Shown one piece after another: positions 34,500 through 42,999 of a DNA stretch of 64,000 bases. The first letter of the stretch is position 1. The number at the start of each line of letters is the position of its first letter. A program made the position numbers and the translations under genes. The DNA comes from an uncultured Eggerthellaceae bacterium (GTDB taxonomy: Bacteria > Actinomycetota > Coriobacteriia > Coriobacteriales > Eggerthellaceae), in the NCBI GenBank assembly GCA_910588435.1, contig CAJUPL010000001.1:124001-188000 (forward strand), read 5' to 3'. The notes beneath the pieces are model-generated. The model had not been told where the DNA came from and did no database searches. It saw only the letters and a list, made by a program, of their open reading frames with translations.

Positions 34500-34899
34500 C
34501 AGCTGTGACCCTTTCCAACTGTGGGACACACCCACCCAACTGTAGGCGTCGGCATTGCCGACGCAGTTGCACGCTAGTGCAACGTAACGCAGGCGATAGC
34601 CTGCGAACACCCGGATGCTAGCAACTGGTCAGGTAACCTTGCCTGGCGCAGACCAACAATCCGGGTGTTTCGGGCTGCTGCCCTCATTACGCTGTGCTAG
34701 CGCACAGCTGCGTCCGCAATGCGAACGCCCACTCTTGGGGGGGGTGGCACAGCTGCGGCAAGCAATGCGAACGCCCACTCTTGAGGAGCACAGCTGAGTC
34801 GGCAATGCCGATGCCCGCACTTGGGGAGCACAGCTGCGGCTGCAATGCAGCCGCCTACCGCAGGGGAGGTGCAGCTGAGTCGGCAATGCCGACGCCCAC
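34500..34899. repeat. array of palindromic hairpin units after lepA
   Basis: Five direct copies of a 40-45 bp unit begin GC(AC)AGCTG at 34702, 34747, 34788, 34828 and 34871. Each carries an inverted repeat around an AAT loop (loops at 34718, 34764, 34804, 34844, 34885), then CGCC(C/T)AC. An inverted copy lies at 34546-34564 (loop ATT), with further reversed CAGCTGTG-like motifs at 34500, 34516 and 34537. The stems differ in sequence but mostly stay paired. Between the halves are plain hairpins at 34566-34583, 34588-34605, 34606-34669 (11-bp outer arms), 34672-34683 and 34691-34708. No gene is present. It could be a REP-like element or a strong 3' RNA structure. Confidence 0.85.
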
Positions 34900-35036
34900 A
34901 ATAAATAGAAGAAAAAAGGGACTCTATGTCATCGACCTTCTGACCCACTTCTTTCAGTCAAGCTCTCTTGCTAGATGGACATGCTTGCGTTAGATCTCCA
35001 TTCACGCGGGGGCAGTCATCTGCCATAATGGGCAAC
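34900..35036 (+). other. AT-richer spacer upstream of the small membrane protein
   Basis: It contains a poly-A run near 34911 and no gene. A promoter-like pair TTCACG (35001-35006) and CATAAT (35024-35029) has a 17 bp spacer. The -10 ends 7 nt before ATG 35037, suggesting a leaderless transcript. Confidence 0.5.
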
Positions 35037-35225
35037 ATGAAGAAGCGCGAAGAATATGACTGGTTGAACGATCCGTTCGACGAGAAGAAGGCTGCTGAAG
35101 AGCAAGAGCAGGCCAAGATGTCTGGCTGCTCTCGCATCGGGGTCTTGGTAGCCGTGATCGCAGTCATCGTCATCATCTGCGCCATAGGCTTCATGTCTTG
35201 CTCGGTGATCATGCTCGGAGCCTGA
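35037..35225 (+). CDS. small single-pass membrane protein, unknown function
   Basis: 62 residues, not recognised. Residues 1-28 are charged (KKREEYDWLNDPFDEKKA). One membrane helix follows (about 35-58, rich in Val/Ile, IGVLVAVIAVIVIICAIGF), with Cys before and after it. ATG 35037 has no ribosome site; an ATG 9 nt upstream is in frame. It ends 3 nt before dusB, so it is probably the first gene of the dusB-recO operon. The coding call rests on the charged-then-hydrophobic pattern and tight spacing. Confidence 0.65.
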   Translation: MKKREEYDWLNDPFDEKKAAEEQEQAKMSGCSRIGVLVAVIAVIVIICAIGFMSCSVIMLGA

Positions 35226-35228
35226 TCC

Positions 35229-36209
35229 GTGCTCACAACAGATGGCCTGTTCGGCACCTATAAGGTGATCTTGGCGCCTATGGCAGGCGTGTCAGACCCA
35301 GTATTCCGCAAGCTATGCCAAGAGCAGGGTGCTGACCTTGCCTTCACGGAGATGGTCTCAGCCAAAGGCCTCTCATATGCCAACGAGAAGACGCGCCATC
35401 TGGTGGACGTCCTTCCAGACACTGACAAAGTGGGAGTGCAGCTCTTCGGTCATGAGCCGCTCGTCATGGCAGAGCAAGCAAGGTGGGTGGAAGAGGAGCT
35501 GGGGGAGACCTTGGCCTATCTTGACATCAACATGGGATGCCCGGCCAGAAAGATCGTGAAGAAGGGCGACGGCAGCGCTCTCATGAAGGATGCTTGCCTT
35601 GCGTCTGAGATCGTGAGCGCCGTCAAGGGCGCTGTTCAGCATCCTGTCACCGTCAAGTTCAGGCGAGGCTGGAGCGAAGAGGACGGTGAGAGCGCGCCTG
35701 AGTTCGCGAAGGTGATGGAGGCGTCAGGAGCTGATGCCATCACCGTGCATGGCAGGTTCGCCATGCAGTATTACAAGGGTGCGTCTTGTGCTGGAGCCAT
35801 CAAGCGCGTGAAGGATGCGGTGAGCATCCCCGTCATCGGCAATGGGGATATCTGCTCAGGTGATGATGCCCTTCGGATGCTGGAGGATACGGGCTGCGAC
35901 GCCTTGATGGTGGCTAGAGCAGCTGAGGGCAACCCTTGGGTGTTCGCTGACATCAAAGCGGCCATCGAAGGCAGGCCAGCTACTGCGCCGCCAAGCCTTG
36001 AGCAGCGCGTGCAGATGGCGAAGCGTCACATAGATGAGCTCTTGGCCTTGCGGCCGCGCGCGGCGGCATACCTCAGGAAGCATGCCATGTGGTACCTGCA
36101 CGGGGCGCCCCATGCGGCAGCTGCCCGAGGGCGCCTTGCAACATGCTCAACGGCAGAGCAGTTCCACGAAGTGCTGGACGATGTCTTGATTGCCGCGAAA
36201 GAGGTGTGA
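35229..36209 (+). CDS. dusB: tRNA dihydrouridine synthase
   Basis: FMN-dependent reduction of uridine to dihydrouridine in the tRNA D loop. It has 326 residues. APMAGVSDPVFRKL begins the barrel. DINMGCPARKIVKKGDGSALM contains the catalytic Cys (about residue 100). VTVKFRRGW, TVHGR and IGNGDI are conserved. A helical C-terminal domain follows. GTG 35229 has CGGAG 7 nt upstream. DusB-type by length and context. Confidence 0.93.
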   Translation: MLTTDGLFGTYKVILAPMAGVSDPVFRKLCQEQGADLAFTEMVSAKGLSYANEKTRHLVDVLPDTDKVGVQLFGHEPLVMAEQARWVEEELGETLAYLDINMGCPARKIVKKGDGSALMKDACLASEIVSAVKGAVQHPVTVKFRRGWSEEDGESAPEFAKVMEASGADAITVHGRFAMQYYKGASCAGAIKRVKDAVSIPVIGNGDICSGDDALRMLEDTGCDALMVARAAEGNPWVFADIKAAIEGRPATAPPSLEQRVQMAKRHIDELLALRPRAAAYLRKHAMWYLHGAPHAAAARGRLATCSTAEQFHEVLDDVLIAAKEV

Positions 36210-36215
36210 TTCCAC

Positions 36216-37319
36216 ATGCCGCATGATCCATATGAGGCGCTGTACATCCATATCCCGTTCTGTGCGTCCAAATGCCACTATTGTGACTTCGATTCACTCC
36301 CGTACAAGAGGTCAGACCCCTACATCAGGGAATACGTTGAGGGCTTGGTGGGTGAGCTCAGGTCCTTATCGCGCACAGGTGAGCTTGCGAGCATCCGCAC
36401 CATCTACATTGGCGGTGGCACGCCTACGCATGCAGGCTCTGAGCTGATATCCCTTCTGTACGCTTTGAGCGTCACGCTGGATCTGGCCCAGATAGATGAA
36501 TTCACAGTGGAGGCCAATCCGGAGAGCTTGGATGAGCAGCTCGTGAAGGACATGTGGGCGCTTGGTGCGAACAGGCTATCCATTGGAGTGCAATCCTTTG
36601 ACGATGAGATGCTTGCAAGCATAGGCCGCATCCACACATCAGATGATGCCAAGCGTGCCATAGAGATAGCTCAGTCGCGCTTTGAGAACGTGAGCGTGGA
36701 CCTCATGTGCGGGCTGCCGGGTCAGACGCTAGAGGGTCATCTATCAGACGTCTCAACAGCCATCAGCTCAGGGGTGAAGCACCTGAGCGCATATGCGCTT
36801 TCGCTAGAGAAGGGAACGAAGCTCTATAAGAAGCGCAGGTGCCTTGACCTTCCGGATGAGGACGCGCAGGCAGACATGATGGAAGGCGCTCAAAGCCTTC
36901 TTGAGAGCGCAGGATTTGCGCGCTATGAGGTGTCGAACCATGCGCTTCCCGGCTATGAGAGCGCGCACAACATCGCCTACTGGTCAGGGGTTCCATACAT
37001 CGGGCTCGGGCGCTCAGCGGTGACGATGACGCAAGATGGCACAAGACGGATGCGCGTTCGCAACTCCATGGTTGAGGATGACCTTGACGTGCGTGAGATG
37101 GCTGCTGAGGATGCCATGCTCGCCATGAGGATGGCGAAGGGCCTTGGCAAGGAGCGCATCCAGAGCATGCAAGAGCTCTTGCCAGATATGCCGCGCGTGC
37201 TAGAGCGTTTGGTTCGCCTGGGGCTTGTGGAGGAGACGGATGATGCCTTCAGGCCCACACAGCGTGGATGGCTGCTTGGAAATGAGCTCTTCGGCGAGAT
37301 GCTCAGCCTTGCATCTTGA
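36216..37319 (+). CDS. hemW: radical SAM heme chaperone HemW
   Basis: Formerly annotated as oxygen-independent coproporphyrinogen oxidase-like (HemN); HemW proteins bind heme and deliver it to acceptor proteins. It has 367 residues. The 4Fe-4S motif is FCASKCHYCDFDS (about 16-28), with Phe after the third Cys as in HemW rather than the extra Cys of true HemN. GGGTPTHAG and LSIGVQSFDDEML are conserved. Its TGA lies inside the -35 of hrcA. GAGGTG lies 9 nt before the ATG. Confidence 0.92.
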   Translation: MPHDPYEALYIHIPFCASKCHYCDFDSLPYKRSDPYIREYVEGLVGELRSLSRTGELASIRTIYIGGGTPTHAGSELISLLYALSVTLDLAQIDEFTVEANPESLDEQLVKDMWALGANRLSIGVQSFDDEMLASIGRIHTSDDAKRAIEIAQSRFENVSVDLMCGLPGQTLEGHLSDVSTAISSGVKHLSAYALSLEKGTKLYKKRRCLDLPDEDAQADMMEGAQSLLESAGFARYEVSNHALPGYESAHNIAYWSGVPYIGLGRSAVTMTQDGTRRMRVRNSMVEDDLDVREMAAEDAMLAMRMAKGLGKERIQSMQELLPDMPRVLERLVRLGLVEETDDAFRPTQRGWLLGNELFGEMLSLAS

Positions 37320-37344
37320 AAATTGGCACTCTAGGACTTAGACT
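37316..37344 (+). promoter_or_regulatory. hrcA promoter
   Basis: -35 TTGAAA (37316-37321), 17 bp, -10 TAGACT (37339-37344). The CIRCE operator covers the spacer and -10. Confidence 0.75.
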
Positions 37345-37349
37345 GCCAA
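37323..37349 (+). promoter_or_regulatory. CIRCE operator for HrcA
   Basis: TTGGCACTC (37323-37331), 9-nt spacer, GACTGCCAA (37341-37349). It matches CIRCE (TTAGCACTC-N9-GAGTGCTAA) with one mismatch between the arms. It overlaps the hrcA promoter, so HrcA should repress its own operon and release it on heat shock. Confidence 0.88.
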
Positions 37350-37385
37350 ACGATCAAGAGAAGACGAAAGGCAGCCAAGGCTCAT

Positions 37386-38393
37386 ATGCTCTCAAGCAGG
37401 AGACAGCGAATACTCTGCGCTCTGATAGAGGAGTACGTTGCGAACGCGTGTCCAGTTGGATCGCGCACCATCGCTGAGAACCATAAGCTAGGCGTGAGCC
37501 CTGCAACCATTCGAAACGAGCTCTCCGCTCTGGAGGATGAGGGCTACATAACGCAGCCCCATACCTCCGCTGGCCGCATCCCAACAGATGCGGGTTACAG
37601 GGAGTTCGTGGATGAGATCCTGACCGATGAGGGCGTAGCGGCTCATATGCCGCAGACCTCAGCCATCGAAGAGCTTCGTCGCAGCGCAGATGCCTTGGAT
37701 GACCTGATAGAGCGCACCAACTCCGAGCTTGCTCGACTGACAGAATGCCTTTCAGTCATCATGTCTCCTGTGAGCGCCGCCTCTCGCATCAGGCAGGTAT
37801 CGCTCATATCGCTCACTGACCTATCAGCATTGGTGGTGCTGGTGACAGATGACGGCCAGGTGGCGAACGAGAACGTCATCTTCGCGTCCGCGCTCTCAGC
37901 AACGGATTTGAGCGCGCTTGAAGGGCAGCTGAACCATGCACTAGTAGGGCGTGCTGCAGATGAGGTCTCAACCCTTGCAGCGTCCGCTGACCCAGCCTTT
38001 CGCACGGAGCATGCGCAGGTCGTGCTACATGCGCTGAGTTGCGCTGCTGCAACGCTCACGCGCGCAAGGTCAACGCGCTCTGGCATGAGCACGCTTCTTC
38101 GCAAGCCTGAGTTCCATGACTCGGAATCATTGTTGCCCGTGATGGAGATATTGGAAGACGACACAGTGCTCTTCAAGGCGCTTGGCCCTGATGGTGAGGA
38201 TGCTGACGGTATAAGGATACGCATCGGGCATGAGAACGCATCTGAGCAGCTGTTCGGCGTGTCAGTGGTGGCAGGCGCATATGGACGAGGTCCCTATCAA
38301 GGGATGATCGCAGTCATAGGCCCAACGCGCATGGATTATTCGAAGACCATCGGAGCTGTGCAAGCAGCCCGCAGGATGCTCAATGGGGAATGA
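37386..38393 (+). CDS. hrcA: heat-inducible transcription repressor HrcA
   Basis: Represses chaperone genes at CIRCE sites. It has 335 residues. An N-terminal winged helix (about 1-75) shows RRQRILCALIEEYV, VGSRTI and SPATIRNELSALEDEGYI. The GAF-like middle and a C-terminal region with YGRGPYQGMIAVIGPTRMDY are conserved. It has its own CIRCE operator. It is followed 12 nt later by dnaJ. grpE and dnaK are not in this window, so the operon is hrcA-dnaJ. Confidence 0.96.
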   Translation: MLSSRRQRILCALIEEYVANACPVGSRTIAENHKLGVSPATIRNELSALEDEGYITQPHTSAGRIPTDAGYREFVDEILTDEGVAAHMPQTSAIEELRRSADALDDLIERTNSELARLTECLSVIMSPVSAASRIRQVSLISLTDLSALVVLVTDDGQVANENVIFASALSATDLSALEGQLNHALVGRAADEVSTLAASADPAFRTEHAQVVLHALSCAAATLTRARSTRSGMSTLLRKPEFHDSESLLPVMEILEDDTVLFKALGPDGEDADGIRIRIGHENASEQLFGVSVVAGAYGRGPYQGMIAVIGPTRMDYSKTIGAVQAARRMLNGE

Positions 38394-38405
38394 GGTAAGG
38401 GTTAG

Positions 38406-39539
38406 ATGGCATCAGTGGCAGAGAAGGACCTCTATCAGATACTCGGCGTGGAGCGCAACGCAACAGAGGCTGAGATCAAGAAGGCATTCAGGCACAAGGC
38501 GCGTGAGCTCCATCCTGACGTGAACAAGTCCCCCAATGCTGAGGAGGAGTTCAAGGAGCTGAACGAGGCATACGACGTCCTCTCTGATGCCAACAAGCGC
38601 GCTCAGTACGACAGGTTCGGCACCATCCCGGGAGCTGCAGGAGCTGGCCCTGGATACGTGGATTTCGAGGACATCTTCGGCGGCTTCGGCGGCATGGGAG
38701 ACATCTTCTCCTCCTTCTTCGGCGGCGCTGCTCAAGGGCGGCAGGTTCGCCGTGATGGCCGTGACATGGGGCTTGGCATCACCGTCACCTTGAAGGAGGC
38801 GGCAGAGGGAATATCGAAGGAAGTGGTCTACGACAGGCTGGCGCCTTGCTCTGATTGCGACGGCACGGGCCTTGGGCCCGATGGCGCAGAGGAGACGTGC
38901 GAAAACTGCAACGGCACCGGGCGCGTGACGCAGGTGCAGCGCACCTTCTTCGGCGACATGCAATCCCAGACCACATGCCCGGAGTGCGAGGGCACAGGGC
39001 GCATCATCAAGGGCGCATGCGAGGAGTGTCAAGGTCAGGGGCGCGTGCCTGACAGGCAGAAGGTCTCCATAGACATCCCGAAGGGGATTCGCGACGGACA
39101 GCAGATGCGCGTGCCAGACCTGGGCGAGGCGGGCATGCGCGGAGCGGATTCCGGGGACCTCATCGTCACGGTTCGCGTGGCTGAGGACGAATGCTTCCAG
39201 CGCGTTGGAGATGACCTCCATGTGAGCGTCTCCATCCCCATGGTCAAGGCGGCGCTTGGCGCACGCATCCACGTGGATGGCATCATGGACGACGAAGAGG
39301 TAGAGGTGCGCATCCCTGAGGGCACGCAGACGGGGGATGTCATCAAGGTGAAGGGCCACGGCATGCCGAAGCTCAGGTCCAACGCTCGCGGGAACCTGTT
39401 CGTCCATGCTGATGTGAAGATACCCAAGAAGCTCAACAAGAAGGAGCGCTCTTTGCTGGAGAAGCTGGCGCTTGAGATGGGCGAGGACGCAGAGGATGCG
39501 CGCACGCCCCTTGAGAAGCTCAAGTCCATCCTGGGGTAG
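38406..39539 (+). CDS. dnaJ: chaperone protein DnaJ
   Basis: Co-chaperone that delivers substrates to DnaK and stimulates its ATPase. It has 377 residues, type I. The J domain (about 8-70) carries the HPD motif (ELHPDVNK). A short Gly/Phe region follows (about 85-112). The zinc domain (about 140-215) has four CxxCxGxG-like repeats: CSDCDGTG, CENCNGTG, CPECEGTG, CEECQGQG. The C-terminal peptide-binding domains follow. It is co-transcribed with hrcA. Confidence 0.97.
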   Translation: MASVAEKDLYQILGVERNATEAEIKKAFRHKARELHPDVNKSPNAEEEFKELNEAYDVLSDANKRAQYDRFGTIPGAAGAGPGYVDFEDIFGGFGGMGDIFSSFFGGAAQGRQVRRDGRDMGLGITVTLKEAAEGISKEVVYDRLAPCSDCDGTGLGPDGAEETCENCNGTGRVTQVQRTFFGDMQSQTTCPECEGTGRIIKGACEECQGQGRVPDRQKVSIDIPKGIRDGQQMRVPDLGEAGMRGADSGDLIVTVRVAEDECFQRVGDDLHVSVSIPMVKAALGARIHVDGIMDDEEVEVRIPEGTQTGDVIKVKGHGMPKLRSNARGNLFVHADVKIPKKLNKKERSLLEKLALEMGEDAEDARTPLEKLKSILG

Positions 39540-39544
39540 GGAAG

Positions 39545-40342
39545 ATGTCTCTCCCACGCTTCTTCCTAGAGGAGCAGGTTCTATCAGATGAGGAGCATGC
39601 GGTCTTCCCGCTGCGCTTGAGCCCGGATGACCTGAAGCATGCTCGCGTGCTCCGTCTGTCTCCTGGTGAGCATATCGCTGTGGTGGATGCAACTCAGGAT
39701 TACTTCGAATGCAAGGTGAAGAGCATATCTGATGATGGGATCATGGCATCCATCGCAAAGCATGAAGGTGCGCTTGAGGATGGCCCGTATGTGATATTGC
39801 TGCAGGGCTTGGCCAAGGGCGACAAGATGGACACAGTTATCAGGCAAGGCACTGAGCTTGGAGTCCGCGCATTCGCCCCCCTTGATTGCCAGCGCTCTGT
39901 GGTGAAGCTGGATCAGGCGAAGGCGCAAAAGCGCAAGCAGCGCTGGTGCGGGATAGCGAAGAGCGCAGCCATGCAATCAGGCCAGCCTATGATCCCTGAG
40001 ATCTCCTCTCCGATGAGCATCGCGCAAGCGTCAGACCTCTTGTCAGGGGCTACAGCGGTGATCATATGCTGGGAGGAGGCTCCAACGAGCGCGAGTCTGC
40101 ATGATGCCTTGGAAGATGCCATGATCAAGGCTTGCACGCCAGCAAAAGATGCGCGCGTAGCCGTTGTCATCGGCCCTGAAGGCGGCTTGACCGAAGAGGA
40201 GATGAGCACGCTTCTGGCAACGAATCCCAGATCATATGCTGTGAGCTTGGGCTCTTCCATCCTTCGCACAGAGACAGCTGGCGTGATAGCTCCAGCTCTT
40301 GTGATGTATGAGCTGGGATGCCTTGGCGGCAAGCGCGGGTGA
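39545..40342 (+). CDS. rsmE: 16S rRNA (uracil-1498-N3)-methyltransferase
   Basis: SAM-dependent SPOUT enzyme that methylates U1498 near the decoding site. It has 265 residues. An N-terminal PUA-like domain (about 1-80, HARVLRLSPGEHIAVVD) is followed by the knotted SPOUT domain. QGLAKGDKMDTVIRQGTELG is the signature; VVIGPEGGLTEEE and SLGSSILRTETA form the SAM knot. It starts 5 nt after dnaJ, a conserved neighbour. Confidence 0.95.
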   Translation: MSLPRFFLEEQVLSDEEHAVFPLRLSPDDLKHARVLRLSPGEHIAVVDATQDYFECKVKSISDDGIMASIAKHEGALEDGPYVILLQGLAKGDKMDTVIRQGTELGVRAFAPLDCQRSVVKLDQAKAQKRKQRWCGIAKSAAMQSGQPMIPEISSPMSIAQASDLLSGATAVIICWEEAPTSASLHDALEDAMIKACTPAKDARVAVVIGPEGGLTEEEMSTLLATNPRSYAVSLGSSILRTETAGVIAPALVMYELGCLGGKRG

Positions 40343-40344
40343 GC

Positions 40345-41559
40345 ATGAGGTTCTCTATCGTCAACCTTGGCTGCAAGGTGAACAGGGTTGAGTCAGATGC
40401 GTTCGGATCAGCCCTGCTTGGATCGGGTGCTAAACCTGCTGAGGGCAAGCCGGCAGACATCGTAATAGTGAACACCTGCACCGTGACTGCGGAAGCTGAG
40501 AAGAAGACGCGCAAGGCTGTTCGGCATGCGCTCAAGACAGAGCCTTTCGCTGAGGTCTGGGTGACCGGCTGCGCATCATCGATAGACCCTGAGCTCTATG
40601 CTTCCATGGATGAGCGCGTTCGCGTCTTGAGCAAGGATCAAGTGCTGGATCGGATCGAACGCGCCGGCGTGCATGAGCCCTCATCGAAGAGGGAAGATGG
40701 CAGGACTCGCCTTGGCGTGAAGGTGCAAGACGGGTGTGACAATGCATGCACGTACTGCATCGTTCGCGTAGCCAGAGGACCTGCAAGGAGCATCCCAGCT
40801 GATGAGGTTGCAAGGGAGTGCCTTGCGCTTTGCGAAGCGGGCGTGCCTGAGATCATCCTCACCGGCATAGACCTTGGCGCATACTCATATGACGGCCTTG
40901 CGCTGCCTGAGCTGCTGGAGCACCTCATGGATGTGCTTCCCTTGAAGGGCGAGGACGGCAGGCTGTTGCGGCGTCTTCGCATATCCAGCATCGAACCGCA
41001 GAGCGTGACGCGAAAGCTGCTGGAGGTGATATCTGCATCAGATGGCGCTGTGTGCAAGCACCTGCATCTTCCGCTGCAGTCAGGTAGCAGCAAGGTGCTA
41101 AAGGAGATGGCGCGCAGATATGATGCGGATGATTTCCTTGGCACTGTGGATGTAGCGCGTGGGCTCATGCCTGACATCAGCTTGACCACGGATATCATCG
41201 CAGGGTTTCCGGGTGAGCGTGATATGGATCATGAAAAGACCATTCAGGCTTGCAGGCGCGCTGGTTTCTCCAAGATGCACGTATTTCCCTATTCCATGCG
41301 AATGGGCACGCCCGCTGCAACAAGGACGGATCAGGTGCCAGCAGATGTGAAGCAGGCGCGGTCGGCCCAGCTGCGTGAGCTATCTCGCGCGCTCAGGCAA
41401 GAGGATCTCTCTCGCAGATGGGGAAGCGAGGAGCTGGTGGCTCTCATGGGAGACGGGACGGCCATGACGGAGAGCTATCATGAGATATTCGTGCCGGTGG
41501 GGCTTCCAAGTGGAGAGCTTTCGAAAATGATGCTCCAGCCTAGCCTGCTGATGCCCTAG
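40345..41559 (+). CDS. mtaB: tRNA t6A37 methylthiotransferase MtaB
   Basis: Radical SAM enzyme that converts t6A37 to ms2t6A37 in tRNAs reading ANN codons. It has 404 residues. The N-terminal UPF0004 domain has NLGCKVNRVESD and NTCTVTAEAEKKTRK with the first cluster cysteines. The radical SAM motif is DGCDNACTYCIV (about 130-141). A C-terminal TRAM domain appears short or divergent. The e-type NLGCKVN(Q/R)xES signature separates MtaB from RimO and MiaB. ATG 40345 begins 2 nt after the rsmE stop. Confidence 0.93.
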   Translation: MRFSIVNLGCKVNRVESDAFGSALLGSGAKPAEGKPADIVIVNTCTVTAEAEKKTRKAVRHALKTEPFAEVWVTGCASSIDPELYASMDERVRVLSKDQVLDRIERAGVHEPSSKREDGRTRLGVKVQDGCDNACTYCIVRVARGPARSIPADEVARECLALCEAGVPEIILTGIDLGAYSYDGLALPELLEHLMDVLPLKGEDGRLLRRLRISSIEPQSVTRKLLEVISASDGAVCKHLHLPLQSGSSKVLKEMARRYDADDFLGTVDVARGLMPDISLTTDIIAGFPGERDMDHEKTIQACRRAGFSKMHVFPYSMRMGTPAATRTDQVPADVKQARSAQLRELSRALRQEDLSRRWGSEELVALMGDGTAMTESYHEIFVPVGLPSGELSKMMLQPSLLMP

Positions 41560-41562
41560 AAT
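41557..41562 (+). promoter_or_regulatory. -10 element giving an apparently leaderless phoH mRNA
   Basis: TAGAAT spans the mtaB stop and lies 7 nt before ATG 41570, the leaderless spacing. There is no ribosome site in between. An internal promoter is therefore inferred, although phoH may also be read through from upstream. Confidence 0.5.
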
Positions 41563-41569
41563 CTGGAAT

Positions 41570-42529
41570 ATGACAGAACGAATGATGACCACGATCACAT
41601 TGCCCGAAGGCGTGCGCATGCCGTCGCTTGTCGGTTGCGGGGATGCGTGGCTGAAGATATGCCAAGATGCGCTATCCGCTCGCATCGCCATCCAGGGGGA
41701 TGAGATCAGGATATCGGGCACTGACCCAGAGCGCGAGATGGCGGTCACGGTGATGTCCGCGCTCATCTCAGAGCTTGAGCATGGAGTAGAGCTTGAGGAG
41801 AAGGCCGTGAGGCGGATCCTGGCGCAAGCAAGGCAAGCGGACCTATCCCCAAAGGCGCTCAAGGATGATGTGGTCCTAGCGCACAAGGGGCGCGCCATTC
41901 GGCCGAAGACCGTTGGTCAGAAGACGTACGTGGACGCGCTTCGCAGCTCCACCATCACCTTTTGCATAGGCCCTGCAGGCACCGGAAAGACATACCTTGC
42001 CATGGCGTATGCAGTAGCTGCGTTGGATAGGCGTGAAGTCAGCAGGCTGATATTGTCACGCCCCATAGTGGAGGCCGGTGAGAGCCTTGGCTTCTTGCCC
42101 GGAACGCTCACAGAGAAGGTAGACCCATACATCCGCCCGCTCTATGACGCCCTATTCCAGATGATGGACCCAGAGCGCGCAACCTCGCTCATAGACCGCG
42201 GAGTCATCGAGATAGTGCCCTTGGCCTTCATGAGGGGGCGCACGCTTTCTGATTCCTTCATCATCTTGGATGAAGCGCAGAACGCAACGCCCGAGCAGAT
42301 GAAGATGTTCCTCACCCGCTTGGGTGATTCCTCGCAGATGGTGATCACAGGTGATATGTCCCAAAGCGACCTTCCGAAGGGGTCTGTGGGCTTGAGCGAG
42401 GCGCTTCAAGTGCTCCAAGGGATAGATGACATATCTCAAGTGAGGCTTGAGGGAAAGGATGTCGTGAGGTCATCTCTTGTGTCGCAGATCATCGAAGCGT
42501 ACGAGCGCAAGGTCAAGGGGGAGCGGTGA
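41570..42529 (+). CDS. phoH: PhoH-like ATPase
   Basis: P-loop protein of the PhoH family, linked by context to rRNA processing with YbeY; its biochemical role is not settled. It has 319 residues. An N-terminal KH-like region (about 1-95) is followed by the ATPase. Walker A is GPAGTGKTYLA (about 129-139). SRPIVEAGESLGFLPG is the family hallmark, and Walker B is FIILDEAQN (about 230-238). The stop overlaps ybeY by 1 nt (TGATG). Confidence 0.95.
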   Translation: MTERMMTTITLPEGVRMPSLVGCGDAWLKICQDALSARIAIQGDEIRISGTDPEREMAVTVMSALISELEHGVELEEKAVRRILAQARQADLSPKALKDDVVLAHKGRAIRPKTVGQKTYVDALRSSTITFCIGPAGTGKTYLAMAYAVAALDRREVSRLILSRPIVEAGESLGFLPGTLTEKVDPYIRPLYDALFQMMDPERATSLIDRGVIEIVPLAFMRGRTLSDSFIILDEAQNATPEQMKMFLTRLGDSSQMVITGDMSQSDLPKGSVGLSEALQVLQGIDDISQVRLEGKDVVRSSLVSQIIEAYERKVKGER

Positions 42530-42999
42530 TGGAAGTCCTCTTGGATATCTCATATGGCGAAGACCGGGTGGATGATGAGCGAGTGCTGGAGCTTGCGGCG
42601 TTCGCAGCGCTCAAGCTAGATGTTCCTGAGCCGTCGGAGGTCTCAGTCTGCTTCATCGACGATGATGCCATGGCCGATCTCAATGAGGGGTTCCGCGGCA
42701 AGGTTGGCCCAACGGATGTGCTCTCATTCGAATGCGACAACTTGGATGATGAGTTCCCTCATGGAGAGGCTTTCCAGCTAGGGGATGTGATCATCGCCGT
42801 GGATGTTGCTGCCCGTCAAGCAGAGGAGCTAGGGCATTCGCTGGCAGATGAGGTGGATACGCTCCTCGTGCATGGTATCTTGCATCTTTTGGGCTATGAC
42901 CATATGGAGGAGGCTGAAGCCCAAGAGATGGAGGGCTTGCAGGATTCCATCTTGCATGATTGGAATGAGAGCCGCAAAGGTGGTGAAGATGTCCTCTGA
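42529..42999 (+). CDS. ybeY: endoribonuclease YbeY
   Basis: Zinc endoribonuclease needed for 16S rRNA 3' maturation and ribosome quality control. It has 156 residues. The zinc motif is HGILHLLGYDH (about 114-124). The upstream GPTDVLSFEC segment is conserved. GGGGGAG lies 6 nt before ATG 42529. The phoH-ybeY-dgkA-era order is the classical one. Confidence 0.96.
   Translation: MEVLLDISYGEDRVDDERVLELAAFAALKLDVPEPSEVSVCFIDDDAMADLNEGFRGKVGPTDVLSFECDNLDDEFPHGEAFQLGDVIIAVDVAARQAEELGHSLADEVDTLLVHGILHLLGYDHMEEAEAQEMEGLQDSILHDWNESRKGGEDVL

Noticed and set aside
34702..34899. CRISPR-like periodicity in the repeat block
   Set aside because: The unit is 40-45 bp but the whole unit is repetitive, with no unique spacers of constant length, and no cas genes occur.
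34629..34993. Several 60-100 codon frames inside the hairpin block
   Set aside because: They simply translate the tandem repeats and have no ribosome sites.
38412..39692. 426-codon open frame on the minus strand opposite dnaJ
   Set aside because: It is a mirror of the GC-rich codon pattern of dnaJ, has no recognisable motif or ribosome site, and dnaJ is certain.
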